Source: Desulfobacteria bacterium (GTDB taxonomy: Bacteria; Desulfobacterota; Desulfobacteria; Desulfobacterales; C00003060). Taken from it: DNA of 8,910 nucleotides. The notes beneath the pieces were generated by a model. The model saw only the letters and a program-made list of their open reading frames with translations. It was not told the DNA's origin and made no database searches. The stretch covers positions 1 to 8,910 of the forward strand of contig JAQYWL010000374.1 of assembly GCA_030145035.1 (NCBI GenBank), given 5' to 3'. The translations under genes and the position numbers were made by a program. Below are positions 6,997 to 8,910 of this stretch, one piece after another (the first letter of the stretch is position 1; every line of letters starts with the position of its first letter).

Positions 6997-7024
6997 TTAT
7001 TACCAAATATTGGTATTTTGTCAA
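6997..7024 (-). promoter_or_regulatory. Toxin-antitoxin promoter with embedded operator
   Basis: On the minus strand a consensus -35 TTGACA (7024-7019), a 16-bp spacer and a -10 TAATAA (7002-6997) precede the toxin. The dyad TACCAATATTTGGTA (7015-7001; 6-bp arms, 3-bp centre) occupies the spacer, so a bound antitoxin would block RNA polymerase. This fits autoregulation, which is normal for such pairs. A further half site, TACCAA, lies at 7033-7038. Operator use is inferred from symmetry and position. Confidence 0.7.
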
Positions 7025-7173
7025 GCAAAAGTTACCAAAAGGGAGAAACAAATGGCATGTTGTGCTGGCTGCAGCCACAACTCAAAAAGCCGCCCGCTTA
7101 TCGACGCAGACCTGTTCACCCAAGGTCTATCTCTTGTTGTTGAGGCACACTCCGTATCACATGCTTTATTCCG
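7025..7173. other. Spacer without a recognised gene
   Basis: This stretch lies between the toxin promoter and the transposase debris. It contains a perfect 12-bp palindrome TGGCTGCAGCCA (7066-7077). On the plus strand a 65-codon frame (7052-7249) has an SD-like AAGGGAG before its ATG but runs into the repeat cluster. On the minus strand a frame without a start codon is open over 7188-7021. I recognise neither product and call no gene here. It could be debris of the interrupted neighbour or of the mobile element. Confidence 0.5.
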
Positions 7174-7210
7174 GGTGTCAAAGGGGTGTCAAAGGTGTCG
7201 GTGTCAAAGG
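7174..7210. repeat. Cluster of GGTGTCAAAG direct repeats
   Basis: GGTGTCAAAG occurs at 7174-7183, 7185-7194 and 7200-7209, with a partial GGTGTC at 7194-7199. The cluster sits immediately left of the inverted repeat that borders the transposase fragment. The shared TGTCAAA core (also present in the inverted repeat at 7439-7444 as TGTCAA) suggests it belongs to the same element. Confidence 0.75.
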
Positions 7211-7218
7211 TACCAGAC

Positions 7219-7451
7219 CTACACATTTGACAAAACTGGCCTGAGATGAAAAACCGGCTCGACAGGTCAAGGTGTATTTGTGCCACCGCTATAGCGGTAA
7301 GAAACTAAGGAAAATTGCAGAGCGATTTGGTGTGAGCGAATCAGGGGTAACCCAGGCGAGTCGAAGAATCCGGATAAAGCAAAAAAATGATAAAAAGCTC
7401 GGAAAGCTTATCACGAAGATGGCGAAGGAACTGCTTTTGTCAAATGTGTAG
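7219..7451 (+). mobile_element. MITE-like remnant of a RAYT element with 17-bp inverted repeats
   Basis: CTACACATTTGACAAAA (7219-7235) and its exact reverse complement (7435-7451) bracket the surviving 3' piece of a REP-associated tyrosine transposase gene. The right repeat includes that gene's stop codon. The true ends may lie further out: the right side continues TTTTGACCCCC to about 7465, and the left side may take in the GGTGTCAAAG cluster. The structure suggests internal deletion of a full-length element. Mobility in trans is speculation. Confidence 0.6.
7245..7451 (+). pseudogene. C-terminal fragment of a RAYT / Y1 (IS200-like) transposase
   Basis: An open stretch of 68 codons plus TAG, preceded directly by an in-frame TGA (7242-7244) and lacking a start codon, encodes a piece starting DEKPARQVKVYLCHRYSGKK, followed by LRKIAERFGVSESGVTQASR, then a lysine-rich helix ending MAKELLLSNV. 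This matches, from memory of the family, the DnaA-like helix-turn-helix found at the C-terminus of many REP-associated tyrosine transposases. The N-terminal Y1 domain with its HUH and Tyr motifs is absent, so the gene is dead. The last 41 bases are antisense to the DUF362 gene's 3' end. I am confident of the homology but less so of the exact subfamily. Confidence 0.72.
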
Positions 7452-8415
7452 TTTTGACCCCCATGTTTTGGTTGTCCAGAACATTGATATTCGGGAACTC
7501 GATCGAGAGACTTTCAGGCGGGGGAGTAAACGGAGAACTCCAGTCTTGCCAGCCCTCGGGTGTGACCGAAATACAGTCAAGGTCGATCACGCCGTAGCCG
7601 CGCTCTGCGCCGATGCGCAAATGCGGAATGTCTTCCGCCGCCGTACCCATCAGCTTGCATGCTATGGCGTCTGCCGCAAAGGCATCAGCGCTCACGACGA
7701 TTACACCGAGAGGCTTGACTTGGCCAGCGCTAGGACCCAGCCCTTCCATACCCACGGTACCGTCGATGATAGAAAGATGCGGGCGGAGCACCGAGGACAT
7801 ATCAGCGATAGCTATGTCGATTGGCTTTTCGTCGTGCCCTTCGACTGGCAGCAACATGTGTAGGTCTACCTTACTACGCCGCCAGAGACAGCCTTTCATG
7901 TTCTTGACAGCCAGTGTCACGCCGGTATGCATGTGCATCTTCATGACCGGGAGGGACACGACAAGATCATATTCAAGCACTTCCGGGCAGACCTTAAGAG
8001 AATTGACCGCAACACCGTCGGGGACTGGCACCTCGACAAAGCGGCGGGCATCCATGTCTATCAGGAGGCAATCGTGCTCATGTGCGATCAATGTGATACC
8101 AGCGGCGTCAAAGGCTTCCTCCGTCTTGACGCCCAATATGGGACTTTCCCCAACAGCTACATCTGCCCCGGCTTCCCTGAACGCATCGATAGCAGCAGCG
8201 ACGACCTGCGGGTGTGTGGTTATGCCTGCTTCAGGAGGAGCAACCCGACCGATATTTGGCTTGAGCAGTACTCGCTTCCCGCGGGCAGGTGAAAGATCCA
8301 CCTGCGCCAGTGCCGCATAAGTGTTGCCATAGGGACCGTCCCCGCCCGCAACATGAACTGACGGGCTGATGGGTGAGTGCCGGAACGGGCTTTCAGTCAG
8401 ACTGATCGATATCAT
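7411..8415 (-). CDS. DUF362 domain protein, C-terminally truncated by a mobile-element remnant
   Basis: The DUF362 family has no settled biochemical role. Many members carry iron-sulfur or cysteine motifs. Family marks, numbered from the ATG at 8415, include GKRVLLKPNIGR (46-57), GITTHPQVV (65-73), VGESPILGVKTEEAF (88-102), LPVMKMHMHTGVTLAVKNMK (155-174) and DGTVGMEGLGPSAG (218-231). After INVLDNQ (about 310-316) the remaining residues (NMGVKTTHLTKAVPSPSS) are read antisense through the RAYT fragment and its inverted repeat. In homologues as I recall them, this point is followed by a cysteine-bearing C-terminal segment, absent here. The product is therefore probably altered or inactive. AGGTG at 8426-8422 supports ATG 8415 over the in-frame GTG at 8424. 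The start overlaps the upstream WYL gene by 23 nt. Confidence 0.82.
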   Translation of the reverse strand: MISISLTESPFRHSPISPSVHVAGGDGPYGNTYAALAQVDLSPARGKRVLLKPNIGRVAPPEAGITTHPQVVAAAIDAFREAGADVAVGESPILGVKTEEAFDAAGITLIAHEHDCLLIDMDARRFVEVPVPDGVAVNSLKVCPEVLEYDLVVSLPVMKMHMHTGVTLAVKNMKGCLWRRSKVDLHMLLPVEGHDEKPIDIAIADMSSVLRPHLSIIDGTVGMEGLGPSAGQVKPLGVIVVSADAFAADAIACKLMGTAAEDIPHLRIGAERGYGVIDLDCISVTPEGWQDWSSPFTPPPESLSIEFPNINVLDNQNMGVKTTHLTKAVPSPSS

Positions 8416-8910
8416 TGATTGCACCTGAATATTCCGGCCTGTAAAACGGGGTAAATACGATTTTGTCTATGGTTCCCACTCTATACCGCCTTCGTCTCTT
8501 TCTTTCGACTGCATAGGCGTCTAAGAAAAGCCTGGACTTTCTAAAACAGAGTGCAAACGGGTCCAGTGCGGTTCGGCTCGCCGGAGCGGCATGCCGAAAG
8601 TGCACCAGGATACGCCTCTTTTCGTCAACCGCACGCATGATCTCTTCGAGGATGTCAGGCGTGCAGCCAAGGCCGTCTTTGATGATAACATCCTGGATGA
8701 CAGACCTCAAAAGCTGTTTCTGGGACTCGGGCAAGTGATCAATAATGTTGTAAAGCCCTTTAAGCGCACGTCGCACGACCGAAAAATCTCTGGTGGCAAA
8801 CAGATGGCGAGTAGCCAGGACAAGGGCCAGGAGTTCGCTGAGGGGGAGCTTCCCAATGGTGACCACAGGATCGCTGAGGATAGTGAAGCGGCCTTTTTCA
8901 CGGGAAAACC
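8393..8910 (-). CDS. WYL-type transcriptional regulator, partial (5' end off window, C-terminus apparently truncated)
   Basis: The frame is open to the window edge and reads FSREKGRFTILSDPVVTIGK into LPLSELLALVLATRHLFATR, so the GTG at 8866 is unlikely to be the true start and an N-terminal helix-turn-helix should lie beyond 8910. The middle helical region (LPLSELLALVLA onward) is typical of the linker in YafY/PafC-like regulators. A WYL-like beta domain follows, with ILVHFRH, TALDPFALCFRKSRLFLDAY and RRRYRVGTIDKIVFTPF. Such domains bind ligands or nucleic acids and control activity. The protein ends soon after, at YSGAINDIDQSD, without the C-terminal WCX extension usual in the family. It overlaps the DUF362 start by 23 nt. 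Family assignment is fairly good; the target is unknown. Confidence 0.72.
   Translation of the reverse strand, partial: FSREKGRFTILSDPVVTIGKLPLSELLALVLATRHLFATRDFSVVRRALKGLYNIIDHLPESQKQLLRSVIQDVIIKDGLGCTPDILEEIMRAVDEKRRILVHFRHAAPASRTALDPFALCFRKSRLFLDAYAVERKRRRRYRVGTIDKIVFTPFYRPEYSGAINDIDQSD
8422..8426 (-). promoter_or_regulatory. Ribosome binding site of the DUF362 gene
   Basis: Minus-strand AGGTG lies 6 nt before ATG 8415. It falls inside the 3' end of the upstream regulator gene, implying co-transcription. It is the reason for choosing 8415 rather than GTG 8424, which overlaps the site itself. Confidence 0.55.

Noticed and set aside
7052..7249. 65-codon plus-strand frame with an SD-like AAGGGAG and a cysteine-rich start (MACCAGCSHNSKSRPL)
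   Set aside because: Its second half is made of the GGTGTCAAAG repeats and the transposon inverted repeat. I see no family, and no good promoter precedes it.
7613..8320. 235-codon plus-strand frame opposite DUF362
   Set aside because: It is antisense to a gene with clear DUF362 motifs and shows no motif of its own.
8707..8901. 64-codon minus-strand frame overlapping the WYL gene
   Set aside because: The alternative frame that continues to the window edge carries the WYL-regulator features, so this frame is a shadow.

Overview
The window looks like a piece of a Desulfobacterota (deltaproteobacterial) chromosome. This is an inference from gene content and style: a tight shikimate operon headed by a type I-beta DAHP synthase, 7-bp-period spacer repeats, a RAYT transposase remnant, and DUF362 and WYL genes. 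No rRNA or other marker is present to prove it.

Region 1 (1-6276, plus strand) is a compact aromatic-amino-acid operon: aroF, aroB, a fused chorismate mutase-shikimate dehydrogenase (aroQ-aroE), aroA, aroK and aroC. Genes overlap by 4-14 nt, abut, or are separated by 13 nt, except for a ~96-nt gap before aroA. Together the products run from phosphoenolpyruvate plus erythrose-4-phosphate to chorismate, and through the mutase domain on to prephenate. Only 3-dehydroquinate dehydratase is missing. Catalytic residues look intact throughout. Two arrays of 7-bp units sit in the non-coding gaps: one (2-29) just before the aroF ribosome binding site, and a larger one (3295-3407) that begins inside the last codons of aroQ-aroE, supplies its stop codon, and can fold into a long hairpin.

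Region 2 (6277-7024) holds a convergent minus-strand toxin-antitoxin pair: a RelE/HigB-type toxin followed by an overlapping XRE antitoxin. Its promoter has a near-palindromic operator lying exactly between the -35 and -10, and the predicted transcription start falls on the toxin ATG.

Region 3 (7025-7470) is mobile-element debris: a direct-repeat cluster, then the C-terminal 68 codons of a RAYT (Y1/IS200-like) transposase bracketed by perfect 17-bp inverted repeats, resembling a MITE-like internally deleted element.

Region 4 (7411-8910, minus strand) holds a DUF362 gene whose 3' end runs into that element and has lost its C-terminal part, and upstream of it a WYL-type regulator that is cut by the window edge and also seems to lack its C-terminal domain. 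In outline, a housekeeping operon adjoins a decayed accessory region. The most notable items are the AroQ-AroE fusion, the heptad hairpin at its 3' end, and the transposon remnant that truncates DUF362.
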